Assembly: GCA_947034885.2 (NCBI GenBank)
Contig: OX344755.2
Location: 25,427,052-25,491,051 of the forward strand
Origin: Thuidium tamariscinum
Lineage: Eukaryota > Streptophyta > Bryopsida > Hypnales > Thuidiaceae
DNA: 64,000 bases
Reading direction: 5' to 3'
Shown: positions 45,001 to 55,801 of the stretch, piece by piece
How positions within the stretch are numbered: the first letter of the stretch is position 1
Layout: each line of letters opens with the position of its first letter
Program-made: the position numbers and the translations under genes
The notes under the pieces: generated by a model
Seen by the model: only the letters and a program-made list of their open reading frames with translations
Databases searched by the model: none
What the model was told of the DNA's origin: nothing

Positions 45001-45309
45001 GTGAAGAAATTGAATGCAGGTAGAACCCCCCTTCATGCATGCCTACCTGTTGCGAAGAGGAAAATGAAACCGGTCACGTGTCTAAATTCTAGGGAAGAAA
45101 TGAGCAAAGCCATATTGACAGTAAAAGAGGAATACAAGAAGCCAATCAAGCAAAGGAAAGCAAAGAGAAGTAAGCAAGTAGAAGGTGCAGGATCTTCATC
45201 AGATGGTATGGAGAACACATCGAGCGATGAAGACGTAGGATACAGACGAGGATGCGAGAGTAGTGGGGCAAAGGTGAAAGGAGATGATGATTATTGTCCT
45301 TCTAATTGA
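42037..45309 (+). CDS. hAT-superfamily transposase, uninterrupted, with a long acidic tail
   Basis: 1090 codons without a break, starting at an ATG. The N-terminus has a BED-like zinc finger (Cys19, Cys22, His36). Next comes a DUF659-type region. Asp237 in FDGWSSV and Asp298 in VTADNTNTN are the expected first two catalytic residues. GCVVHALNLLLKDW follows. Glu615 in SSACERNWSSYSYVHNKSR is the likely catalytic Glu in the hAT dimerisation block, followed by DLVYVYTN. After about residue 665 comes a 425-residue Asp/Glu-rich, probably disordered region, which usual hAT transposases lack. An AATAAA lies at 45388-45393. I could not find terminal inverted repeats or an 8-bp duplication around it. 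The length, intact frame and complete triad suggest recent activity. Confidence 0.85.
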   Translation: MSKDFTTWYTIPETNKIQCKACKCVFARKTSCMLSHLGYEGPTGQRDRGIGLCSQLTSRTKSLFVNCQGLFPKRLVADGTDGNDMPMSTSNLLNDRGTPCSMQEDSCTAPEEVVAVGSQITPNTESGGNRHTSKASSSRPATQSRLVDGFDEVNRRKLHATWAHFFNSTNIPFSVARNPAFREAVKLTAEFKKSYTPPSYNDLRHKLLEQAKSDIQTKLLLRTEDSVRKFGATLSFDGWSSVTNRPLINAMLISSAGEQFLGSVDTSGQKKTAPYVASILEEFIEQVGPKNVVQVTADNTNTNPATWNLVSHKYPHIYFQGCVVHALNLLLKDWAKQPWIKDYVKAAEVVVKFFRKRHMPLAIFRKYETRFSLLKPLETRFASYFIMIDRLLEVKDALKQSVVDPQWVAYVNTLDDRDKGKSRSQSRNVYNTVVDEHFWDRLTNVRELTTPVVFGLRDLDAKTPCMGKVLHIMQNLEKHVFGLRRAPFCLDLDRAIPLEESFVKRRKMGETDLHYAGALLNPYLLHDKELADDQNATKRCKNVLTKICSTEEYAKVVKEFVAFRYREPPFDTVLEPQEQMLSAHAWWDFEGACGKLIAPIAKRILAQPVSSSACERNWSSYSYVHNKSRNKLATTRAADLVYVYTNSKVVGASKNKDEKKWYRDNVDYESSDAGSDAEDIDDGPHPLDQRDEDDEDNDMDNDMDNLYDETYYSPNPTNGGWRGNNTSIYDFHSDEENDGYGEDEPRIARFVDGSGFLNSESILSQKEDAFVEIAEADGTTLPDGGDGGTDEGIRICQSPSTGGVQEKDNDEENDGERGCMDNEEVPINTIAVKENGTARVEEAESPSFGNTLKRREELMQDSPKPPRSGAPGAIFGTSSQNPDGSRSLGLGHRLVNVGKAKQPCIEFTATILSSTDDDGDVTLAQMKCNLALHTAPPRCNLKSIASPPQSSRATNIIVHGCPQAVKLEVKVGNEGNKKRPMQPFVVSPVKKLNAGRTPLHACLPVAKRKMKPVTCLNSREEMSKAILTVKEEYKKPIKQRKAKRSKQVEGAGSSSDGMENTSSDEDVGYRRGCESSGAKVKGDDDYCPSN

Positions 45310-45387
45310 AGGGATGTAAGCTTAGGGCTTTAGATGCTTATATATACCAAGAGTAGGTGATTACCATTTGTTGTTGAGGAAGACTTT

Positions 45388-45393
45388 AATAAA
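45388..45393 (+). terminator. AATAAA poly(A) signal after the hAT gene
   Basis: AATAAA lies 79 bases after the stop, in AT-rich DNA. It is plausible as a polyadenylation signal, but the word is common in such sequence. Confidence 0.3.
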
Positions 45394-45534
45394 CAAGGTT
45401 TGTTTTTGTCTTTCATGAATGGTACAACATCTTTGCTAAATTGGAGTATTGGACATCAAATGCAATATGAATGTTTAAATGTGCGCCTAAGGGATTGTAG
45501 TTTCACGAATGGGAATCGAAGAAAACCTAAACCC

Positions 45535-46455
45535 CTAAAGTTCCATGACTATGTATTCCCCAAAAACGCTCGAAAACTACCATTTCTAGTACAACTACCA
45601 ATTTCCTTGATAAAAACATTTTTTGATACATGTAACCATAGGATCTTGTAGTATAATGTCTACAAAACATGTGGTAAAAATTTCAGAAAATTCCACCATG
45701 TGGATCAAAAGATATAAGCATTCAAATTCCCCTAAACTATTTTTTCAGTCCTGCAAAGAATTGGGCAGCTACACTTCACAAGCTCACTTCTCAAGGAAAA
45801 AATGTTGAAAATGGTGGTGCCTCTTTGAATTTAGTTTCCTAAACAAGATGGAGATATGCTCAAAAAATTTCATGTCATTTGGAATTGTACAACATATAGG
45901 AAAAAAATAGTAAGTAAAAAGAAGTAGAGAATGATTCATAATACTAAATTGTTAAGAATTTAATTATAGAATTAGAAAATGACAATCCCAATGGTTGTAA
46001 TGTTGTAATAATCAATCTACATCCTAGGGTTTTATTTTTTTACAAAAATATTGAAATTTGAGTGAAATAAACAACTTCAAAGTTTCTTTGATAGTGGAGA
46101 ATCCATTACTGCCCGCAAACAAAAAAACCTCATAACTTTTGACTCTTTGATTGAAATGGAATGATTCAAAGCTTTCCACTTATATATAAATGTAGAAAAC
46201 CAGTTTAAAATTTTCATTTTTTAAAAAAGTGATTTTTTCTGATCTGCCCGAAGTCCCGAAGACCCGAACTGCCCACTTACCAAAAAAAGCAACATATTAG
46301 GCCATAACTTTTGAGTCATATCTCCAAATGTCATGAAATTTGATACACATGAAGATATTCCTCGCCCCCACCTTCTATTAAAATTTGAGCCCAAAATATT
46401 CAAATTTCTAATCACACGTACCTGCCCAAAATTTCTATACGGCCCTTAAACGCAT
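45535..46455 (-). repeat. dispersed repeat R1, copy c (inverted)
   Basis: In reverse orientation: ACTACCATTTCTAGTAC, AACATGTGGTAAAAATTTC, ATTTGGAATTGTAC and, at the far end, CCAAAATTTCTATACGG mirror copy b. Together with copy d it forms a large inverted pair. Confidence 0.65.
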
Positions 46456-46634
46456 GTTGGTCCTTTAGGGGTTAAAATGTTAAAATATTTGCCTAAAACC
46501 TAAGGGGTTGTAGGTTCACAAATCCTAATTCAATTTCAATATTGAAATGTTTAAATGTGTGGTTAAGGGGTTGTAGGTTCATGAATGGGAACCTAAAGAA
46601 ACATTGAAATGTTTAACCCCTAAATGCCCAAACT
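46456..46634. other. spacer between R1 copies c and d
   Basis: A short word of the form AATGTTTAAATGTG..TAAGGGGTTGTAG occurs here, and again near 45467-45510 and 47555-47600. It is a small motif repeat at the edges of R1 copies. Confidence 0.4.
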
Positions 46635-47555
46635 GCGTTTTTTGGCAACATAGCAATTTTGGGCAGCTCACTACGAATGGAGTTTTTATTTTTTTTCTTT
46701 GAAATTCTCATACAACGTGTGTTCGAGGAGTAGCTTTAAGGCCCAACAATTTTCATAACTTTTGACAACATGAATAAAAAGTTATTGCATGATATGTGAT
46801 TTCTTTTGCTCGGCGGGCAACCCGGGCAGCTGAAAACTTCTTCAAAAATCACTTTTTCTAAAATTTGAAATTCATTCTTTAGATTTTTATCTACTTGGAA
46901 AGCTTTTAATTATTCCATTTTGATTTGTGAAATGAAAGTTATGGGAGTTTTAGTTTGAAGGTAGTTTGTGGGAAGTTATGGAATCTCTACTCCAAAATAA
47001 ACTTTGAAGTCCATTAATTTACTCAATTTTTAATATTTTTGAAAAAAAATAAACACATTAGGTGAAGATTGTCTATTACAACATTACAACCATTGGGATT
47101 GGAAATTTTCAATTTCAAAAATTAATTATTATTATTTTAATATTTTGATTCATTTTCTACCTCTTTCTACTTACTAATTGTTTTCTACATGTTGTAGAAC
47201 TCCAAATGATTTGAAATTTTTTAGGCATGTAGCTTACTTGACTAAAAGAATGAATCGAAAGAGTAACAACCATTTTGGACTTTTTTTCATACAAAAGTGA
47301 ACTACTGAAGTGCAGCTGCCCGGATTTTCGCAAGGACAAAAAAAGCATTTTTGACAATTCAAACACTATTATCTTGCAATGTATACGGTGGAAATTTCTG
47401 AAATTTTTTCCACATATTCTCAAACTAGTTTACTATAAGATCCTACAGTTACATTTGTCTTAAAATGTTTTTAAAAAAAGATTTTGCTGTTGTACTAGAA
47501 GTGGCAGTTTTGAAGTGTTTTTGGCAAAACATAGTCAAATACATTTAGGGGTTAA
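46635..47555 (+). repeat. dispersed repeat R1, copy d
   Basis: The unit starts near GGGCAGCTCACTACG and includes TAAGGCCCAACAATTTTC, GGAAAGCTTTTAATTATTCC, CCAAATGATTTGAAATTT, TATCTTGCAATGTATACGG and CTAGAAGTGGCAGTTTTG. It ends at TTTAGGGGTTAAAT. Confidence 0.65.
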
Positions 47556-47659
47556 ATATTCCCTTAGGACGTTGTAGGTACACGAACCTGAATCCCAATA
47601 AATATGTGAATGTTAAAGAACACTATGAATCCCCCTAAGACCCGAGGTCGAGGGTTGAA

Positions 47660-47965
47660 AAATAAAAAGGGGTCCGTCTAAAGCCGTTCGCCGTCCGCCC
47701 ATTCCCCCGCCCCGTCCGCCGTCCCGTCCGCCACTCCGTCCTCCCGTTTGCCATCGCGTCCGCCTGTCGGTCCTCCCGTCCGCCGTACCGTCCGCCGTAC
47801 CGTCCGCCAAAATTCCTGCCGTCCGCCCGCCGTCCGCGCAAATTCAACGGCCCCCCAACCGTCCCGCTTCCCTGTACTTGACGTCCGACAGTCCGTCCGC
47901 CGGGAAAAACGCCGTCCGCACGTCTGCTGCGCCCCGCTGTGTCCGGACGTCCGGATTTTGGGCGT
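47660..47965 (+). promoter_or_regulatory. GC-rich CCGTCCGCC patch upstream of the 48-kb ORF
   Basis: Plus-strand runs of CCGTCCGCCGTCCG words with CpG density far above the flanks, just before the coding-like segment at 47951-48153. It matches the other patches in composition. No clear TATA word was found. Confidence 0.38.
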
Positions 47966-48910
47966 AATTTCCCAAAAGACGTAGAGTCCGCACAACCCTG
48001 GCAAGCAATGTCGTCAATTCTGCTGCCACAAAAAATGTCCAAGGGAAAGTAGGTACCAGGAGCAATAGAGCATTTGTTAAGAAGCAGGAGGATTTACAAA
48101 TAGACGTTTCTGTTCTGAAGAAGTTGGGCGTGTGCAAGCGGCCAAAGAACGCGGTGAGTACTCACTACGGGTTGAAATAGGCCTCAGAAATGGTCGTTAA
48201 GAAATTAAATGAAGATGAAAGAAGACACTGCTCACCTTTTCATTACTACATGCACTGTGACATGACCAGTAGTGATACAGGAATGTGTCACAAATAGAAA
48301 TAGTAAGTTGTATGGACAGATGAACACACACATGTGGGAAATTCAAAAAACTTAGGAAAGAAGTACTGAATACTGACGTTTGTGTGTACAAAACCCCATC
48401 AAGAACAGAATCAGAGTGTGGGTTCTGCACCCAAAATTTGTGGGTAAGGTAGTGGCGGAGGCGTTTGCGGGTATCAATCGTAAATCGAGGTGCGTTGATT
48501 CAGCCAATGAAATCTGCAGAGAAAGTCAGCAGATGATATCAGTGCTGAGGATTCTATACAGGAATACCCTTGTCATGTTCGACGCTGACAATCGATTCCC
48601 AAAGGATATTGCGTACTTGGACCAAGCAGAGGGTTTGCCAAATACGCTTGTGCTGTGGTGCGTATCCCATATAATAGAGATACCAACCTTAGATCAGGTG
48701 ACAAGAATGCTTGGGGAGTTCATAAAGCCGGTGACAGAGGAAGCCGTGAACAGTGATTCAGATTTTGAAGATAGCCGCAAGAAACGTGACAGCAGTAAAA
48801 CATCAACGTTCGTGAAGGAGAGTAGGAAGGGTCAGAACAAGAAAGTGGACTCTAATGCGGTAGTGGGCCTAAAGACTTCGAGGACTGTGTTAAGGTCAGC
48901 GAACGCATAG
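47951..48910 (+). CDS. unknown gene, two candidate exons
   Basis: A first open stretch, about 47970-48153, ends at a good donor GCG/GTGAGT (48153/48154). A second frame, about 48402-48910, holds VGKVVAEAFAGINRKS, SLRILYRNT-like and acidic/basic segments (NSDSDFEDSRKKRDSSK) and stops at TAG 48908-48910. An acceptor for the second exon, CCCATCAAG at 48393-48401, would keep the phase. No ATG was found for the first exon, so a further 5' exon is likely, or the locus is decayed. The protein is basic-acidic and unlike any family I know. Confidence 0.35.
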
Positions 48911-51900
48911 AAGTGGAACTGTAAGATTACTTTGGTTCTTTCCAAGCACTGAAAGCATTTCCAGGACTTGGAAGTAATGTGAACGGTATGCTGCGAACAG
49001 AGGATGCTGTTGGTGAATGCGTAAGTGAATACGGTGCACGTAGTGGATACAGGCATCGACATTCGTGAAGCAATTGCCACATAATGTAAGAGTAGTTCAT
49101 AGAACGTTGGATAAGGGAAATTCTATTGCCATGTCACTACACAATCATGGATGGTGATCACAGGGGATGGAGTATGTAACCCATCTGATATTTCAAAATG
49201 AAGCATCATCCAAATTTTACATGATGCCGCTGATGATATAGTGCATTTGTCACAGAATCTGTAGGTTCCACGGTTCAAAGGGAAGGCGCGATTAACATGT
49301 GCGATGAGGACAGGACCAGTATATATTGTTCTATCATGTGGAGAAGGATCAATTACTACTCAGTAGAAATTACAAGTGCAGAAGGTGCAAGTTGTTGGAT
49401 GATAGGTCAATGACAGCGACAATGAGTAATGTGCTGGAAAAAACAGTTCTGCTAATATATGGAAGCGTGCAAGGCATGGCACCAGCTGGGACGATGGTCG
49501 GGAAATGTTGGGGTATCACTGGCTTTGGTAGGCGTTCATCCATTCATGGAAACTTTTTATAGACGACATCAGTGAAGGATTACTCAAAATACTCTGCTGC
49601 CGTTGCGCAATGCAAGCGTCGTACACCTCCAGTGCTCCTAGCCATATATTTTCTTTCCTACTAGACAAGACATTAATTCACTGTAGTAGAGGTAGTAGTG
49701 TCTAGCTGTTTAGAAGGCACCGAATTTCAATACCTTCTTCACTGAATGTTGTAATTGTTGTTCAGTGACGAAGGAACATGAGCATTATGGCGACTGCCAG
49801 AAGTTCAAGGATGTTTGTCGCTGAACAGCAGTGTGGTACTCTCGACTGTGTATGTGAAAATACTCGGCGGTAATAGTCGCAGTGTGCTGCGACAAGGAAG
49901 TGCATATTCTTAGGGCAGGTGATGACATCATTCAGTCAGAATTCCTGCAGACATGCACTCCGTGTACTGTGTATATCTTTATCACTTGAAATATACAACG
50001 ACCGGAAGAGGTTCTGCACAGACTTTCTGATAACGGCTTGTACTATGTCGTCTTGGGATAAGGGCAGACAATCGCGCAGGGTTGGAGGAGGTCCGTGACA
50101 ATGTGTACGTCTCATGCATTTCCGATGGAATCTTCGTCCGTGTTTGTACTCTTCGTTTTTTCCGACGCTATTGCATAGCATGGGATGAAGCCATATGATT
50201 CACAGTAAAGCAGACACAGGAAGTGATGCATTGACTCCGCGTTGAACAGTATGTGTTGTAGTGAACAAAAGAAAATGACGATCACGAAGGCCACATGGGG
50301 ATTACTTCCAAGGAATGAGGCCTTGAATGTACTTTAAGGCGTCTGTGCATTTTTTATTTTGAATTTGTCTGACTGCTGGGTGCATTCCAATGTAGTGGGC
50401 CAATAGTACTAGCAGGTTCTGTCGAGGCAACGCGGAGGAAGCTACACATGTGGTCAGAAGTCTTAAGCACCGTGTTTTCTGAGGTATGCATACAGTGAAC
50501 AAGTACGTTTCCATGACTTCAATTCTTTTCCTTTCAAGGAAAGACATGTCCACAAAATTGAGCAGGGTAGAGCACTGTACACATGGGGAAAGTATTGTGT
50601 GGACAACCGTAAGTGCATTGTACGATACATTGGTACAGACGAAACTGCTGATGACATGGTCCTTGTCAAAGAAGATACAATATTCTAAAGTACATAACGT
50701 GTACCACAGATTTGACGGTCACGTACTTCATGGTAGTTATCGAGGAACAGTCATGCACCGGTAACGGAAGAACTCATGCCTTCATGAGCAAGAAAGTCGG
50801 GGCTTCCCTACTTCAGACTTGTAGTTCAAAAGCGCTTGCTGCTCAGTGAATGGACTCCGTCGTCAGGGTGAATAGGCTGTGCAGCTCCATGAACTACATG
50901 CTTGTCGACACCTAATGCTGAGGGCCGCCGTCAATGAGGGCTCGCTCCGTGTTGGTTTCAGGTGACGTAACTGCCCACTCCTTCGTAAAACAGGTTCTAA
51001 TTTCTGTTTCCCTTTTAGGCAAAGTATTGTACGCACTTCCAAGTTGTGAATAGTAATGTTCAAGAAGAACATATACCTGTTTCTCTGAGATAATACAGAG
51101 GATAATGAACTGTTGTGATAATTCAATTCCGTGCTTGGAAGTGCTTAGCATAATCAATTAGGACGCAAGGAAGAATGCACAGTAAGCGAACAGTAGAAGT
51201 GGTCGTAGCAGAATAACAAATTCAAGTGGTTGAAGTATGTCGACATGAAAATTTCTGCATACAAAGGATAGGGTAATTGTCATGGTCGAGAACGTGGAAA
51301 TGGTCAGATGCGTTTCTGTGGTTTTCTGACATTAACATTCAAAGACATTGTACTATGCTTCCTGTTCTGCGTTACTTAGTTAGGTCCAGTGTGCATGTTC
51401 TATCCAGAATGTGAATTCACTTGCCTCCATGCAGTACAGGTTATGAATTCCTTCGTGAGGCGCCCTTGTGAATGAAAGTGTCGAATAGCAGAAAAAGGTA
51501 GTTAGGTGCGCGCTACCAACATTCTTCGTAAGGCAGTGTGCAGACGTCAGTCAAATCAATTCAGAAGACGAAAGTGCGTGTACTAATAAGTACTGATGAA
51601 AGTGTGTTTGCGCATGTTCATGTAGTTTGTTAAGTACATTTGAACTTGGTGCGCACTGCATATATATATGTACAGGAAAAGGAAGAGTGCATATGTCCCG
51701 TTCATGTCTGGCTATTAAGAGGACAATAGGAAGAGTAAGACTGTGCAAAACTCAGTGTGCATGAACCAGTCCTGCAACAGGAAAGCACGGATTCAATGTA
51801 CTGCACTTCTGAAGATTGTGGTGTGGCTGCATGACAAGAAATTAAAGTGGTACTACTGTATTCAGTCTAGTGTTCCGAAAGAGGAATTCTGCATGTGTGT

Positions 51901-52129
51901 CCTTCAGACAATCAGGCGTGACTCTGTATGTATGGAAGCACTCAGTTCAGACAGTGTGCATGTGTGTATTACAATATGAATTCAACAACGTTTACATCTT
52001 GAGGAGCCTTGCCTGTATGTATTTCCTGTAACTGTAATTGTAGTTAATGTGCATCCATGCATGCATGGAAACTGTGAACAATGCATGTCTGTTTAAATAT
52101 GAAGAGAATCTTTTTGAAGTGCATGTGCG
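48911..52129. other. gene-poor stretch of mixed composition
   Basis: About 3.2 kb, richer in GT/TG words than the flanks, with many short frames. None shows conserved motifs, splice-bounded coding or a promoter. It could be decayed coding DNA of the CACTA-type unit whose end lies at 53960. Confidence 0.4.
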
Positions 52130-52830
52130 CATGCACGTTTGCACGGAGAGTGTATTTCAAGTGTGCGCGAGCATGTATGAGAACTTCTGAATGCGCGCGT
52201 GTGTGCGCTCAGGAACTTTGTAATTCAAAATAGCGCATGTACATGTAAAAATGAAAAGTTGCAAGTGCGCGCGCAGTGGTGTGTAAGAATTCTCTTGTGT
52301 GCGCGAACAAATTTTCTGAACTTGCATGCATGTTCGCAGATTGAACAGCGCGTACATATATATGCAAAAAGAATTGCAAATGTATGTACGCAAGTTTGGA
52401 ACTTCCCTACCTACTGTGCGCACGCATGTCCCGAACCTCTCAAGTGCGCGCACGTTCGCAAAATTGTAATTGCGCGCATACATGTTAATAAGAAGGTTCA
52501 CTTAATTTCAAGCGCGCGCACATGTATGTCAAATGAACAGTGCGCGCGCATGTCCCAAACCTTTTAGTAAAGTGTGTGCGCAAGTATGTATGCGAACTTG
52601 CAATTGCGTGTGCACGTGTACGTCCTAAACCTGAAATTGAAGCGTGAGCACATGTATGTAAATTCAAGAGTGCATGCGCATGTCCCAAAGTTTTCAATTG
52701 CGTGCGCATATAGGTATATATGCTAGCTTCAAATTGCGCGCGCATATGTCCGACAACAATATTTCAATTCAAGCCCGCACGAATGTCAGTACATTTGAGG
52801 AGGCGTGCACATACATGTTCCGGAACTTGA
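52130..52830. repeat. degenerate GCGCGC array (alternating purine/pyrimidine)
   Basis: Repeated short blocks of GTGCGCGCGCATGT, CATGTATGT and AAATTGCGCGC, with a loose period of about 35-50 bases, joined by words such as CCCAAACCTTTT. Alternating purine/pyrimidine stretches of this sort can form Z-DNA. The array lies 1.1 kb inside the end of a CACTA-like element; such elements often carry subterminal arrays. Confidence 0.55.
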
Positions 52831-52984
52831 ACTACATTTGAATAAATATTGCAACGAGTACACATGTATGCACATATATAATGAGTTCATTAAATACGTT
52901 TATAATTAAGTAATGAAGATCACATGCAAGTGCGTGCGCACAAGTCTAAAATATTGAAACTGCAGTTCATTATTTACAAGCACA

Positions 52985-52987
<3 letters not shown>

Positions 52988-53047
<60 letters not shown>
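52988..53047. repeat. (TA)30 microsatellite
   Basis: Sixty uninterrupted bases of alternating T and A. Confidence 0.9.
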
Positions 53048-53050
<3 letters not shown>

Positions 53051-53459
53051 TGGAACTGAACCTGGTATTGCGCATTCATGTGCAATTAAAACTTTCAAGC
53101 ACGTGCATACATATATACATATATGAATGGAAATGCTAATTAGCTACCATCCAAGTACACGCACGCAAGTAAATATGTAGCTACTATGTATCTAGCTAGC
53201 TAGGTAGCTATCTCATACATCCATGTGTGTATGTACTAAATAATTGAAGTTTTTTAGTTAATTCATTAATTTAAGGACGCGCATTAACATTGCAGTGACA
53301 TATACGTGTGCACATGCTTGTATACATATATACACACACTTATATTTACATTGATACATATATAATTGTACACGCACGTCTCTACATGTTTTTAAATTAC
53401 CGAGAGTATGTACGTAGGCACATTCCTCCATAAATAGAAATAGCCAAGTACACGTACGC

Positions 53460-53960
53460 ACATATATATAATAGACAGTTTTAAAAAAGAACCGCACTAA
53501 AAATCGAGTGCGCTTCTCTTGGCCACGTTTCAGTGCATGCGCACATACTGCATCTGTACGGTTCTCTGCAATTTTCGACTACGACTTCTGGAATTCTTTG
53601 GCGTGTAATACACCATTGGAAAGGTATTCAAAAGACCTTTCCAATGCTGTATTACACGCCCAAAAATTCCATTCATTGTAGTGGGAATTTGCCAAAAACC
53701 GTTCCAGTCCACTACGCACGCATGCACTAAAAGGTGGCCACATTCAGTAACGGTAGTCTGACATGACCACGGTCTTTTCATACCATGCTCTATTATGTAC
53801 GCGCGTACCTACAATTTCAGTAGTGGAACCCAAAAATATGGTCGACTGTCAAATTAATCCACTACGAAAAACATTGGATTCCATTGTCACAAAAAGGTGG
53901 CCAAAAGAACCGTACTGGATTTTTTAGGGGAGTCTTTTTAGACCATGTTTTGTTATAGTG
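53460..53960. mobile_element. CACTA-like foldback element, about 500 bp
   Basis: The right end ATTTTGTTATAGTG-like (TTTTGTTATAGTG at 53948-53960) is the reverse complement of CACTATAACAAAA, the same end as the MITE at 13994. About 30 bases in, AGTCTTTTTAGACC also resembles it. The left end, near 53460, is a weaker match. The middle (53535-53735) is a long imperfect hairpin around GGCGTGTAATAC..CATTGGAAAGGT and its complement. A second copy of the terminal segment (GGTGGCCA..ACGGT..) lies at about 53727-53795 on the right side. This suggests an element built by duplication of its ends. Left boundary uncertain. Confidence 0.55.
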
Positions 53961-55063
53961 ATCGGTTGTCCGTGGATTTCTAATCTAACAGAGGTGCTTC
54001 TTGCTTCCTCTGGACGCTATCCTCTGACAGTGGTGGGTACAGCGTGGGTCTGCCACGTCATGTCCCAGCCTGCCCTCCTAAGAGGATTCGCAACTAAATT
54101 GTTAAGTGACACGTTGGCTGATCCCAAGGGCCTTTCTTTTTACGTTAATGTAGCCCTCCCTACGAATTTTCCATTGGGGGATTGGCCTAATCATCAACAA
54201 CCGGGTAGCACTTAATTAAATAAGTGGATCAGGCTTCTTACCTGTCCAATTAATCTATTCTAAGTGTTGGCTGACTCCAAGGGCCTTTCCTTTTACGTTA
54301 GATGTAAACCACTCAAGCATGATCTAGAAATAACAACCAAGTGACTCTGATTTAGTTAACTAGGATCCAAAGAGGGGTGTTTGATAACCAAGTAACCGTG
54401 GGGGTGGAAGCCTATCGGCCAGTTTTACATTAGCCCTAAATTCTAGGGGGATAACAACCCGTGATTTGGAAGCCTCAAGACGCACCAACACATGGTCTTA
54501 TCGGCCAGTTTTACGTTAGCTCTTTCTTTAAGAGACTAACAACCAATATCTAGGGTCAAGCATTTAAACGAACAAGGTCAAGTAACACGGGTCACGTAGT
54601 TCCATTTTAGTCTTTTGTTAATTTTTTTTTAAAATTTTAATTTTCGAAGTTCTTTGCTATTTTCTGTGATTTTCTATTTTTTATGATGTTTTTAGGAAGT
54701 TTACATTTTTTAAGATGTTCTTCGCACATTTTCTCTGAGCTACCACACTAATGGACTCTACTCATTTAATTATGGTTAGCTACTTTTTTTTTGTTCGGAC
54801 TTCGGAGGCCTATCAATGGCTTTTACCCTTTACTTAATTTGATTAAATTAGATTTCACAATTTGGCATGCAACGCACCATCACCATGATTAGTTTTACCA
54901 TCAGAGCACCATCATGTGTCATTTTGGAATTTGGGAGCATCTAGTCTAATCTTGTCTAATTATCTTGTACCAGTATGTGGGGGGATACACCATCAAGTGG
55001 ATTAAACTTCGGAGTACACGATCTAATCTGATCTAATTAAGCTACGGAACCGTCTAATCCTGT
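53961..55063. other. flank of the retroelement fossil with short duplicated blocks
   Basis: No gene seen. GGCTGA(T/C)(C/T)CCAAGGGCCTTTC..TTTTACGTTA occurs at about 54113-54147 and 54265-54300. CTATCGGCCAGTTTTAC-like blocks occur at 54411-54434 and 54498-54520. These may be part of a terminal region of the fossil, but I could not define its repeats. Confidence 0.4.
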
Positions 55064-55801
55064 TTAGAGGACTTGACACCATTGGTATAGCATGCCCAAA
55101 AAGGAAGTCATGGAGAAGATTTTAAATACCTGTTTGGGAGACTGGGGGTCAGCCTCGGGAGCTAGTTGTGGCACGGCCTCTGTAGTGGCCGTAGCGGACG
55201 TCTCCCCTTCCTTCTTGATAGTGCGTCTTAACTGACGCCACGCCTCTGGTGCGTTATGCTCCTCGAATGGAGTGCCCTTGGGGGGCCAATCTCTTGGTTC
55301 CACGAGGGTGAGGGCTATGTCTTCTTCGTCCTTCGAAGTAGCTGACTTGCCCCGTCTGATGGGGCCGCTCATAAATGCCCTTGCTACGTTCTGCGTGACA
55401 ACCACGGGGGATTGTTCTCCTATCGGAGAACTTTCCGTTAGAGGATTGGTTGAGACTCTGGTGTAAAGGCTCCTGCTACTCTGTCCTTCGTGGCATCGTG
55501 TTGCCCTTTTACCCTTGGGATCTGTCACAGAAGGAGGTGGCCCTGCGATCAGAGAAGGACGGACCTTGGAGGCTTGTCCCCTCGGAGTTGACGGTCTGGC
55601 CGGCGGATGCACTCGGCCCGCTTGCGTCTCATGGTGCATGCTGCACTTCACACATCGGGGAGATGGAATGATCAGCCAAGGATGGAGCGGCCGGAGAGTG
55701 GTGGTGACAGGCGGGCGCCTCGCTGGTGGAGGGGCCGGCCGATGGAGATTTCACGGGGGTTGCGCAGCTAGATCTGGCGGCGGTGGATTGGATTCCCTTA
55801 C

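Noticed and set aside
42037-45309. Short ORFs on the minus strand and in other frames of the hAT gene
   Set aside because: They are shadows of the long coding frame.
53530-53781. Coding frames on both strands giving nearly the same peptide
   Set aside because: The segment is a palindrome, so both strands translate alike; it is the foldback element.
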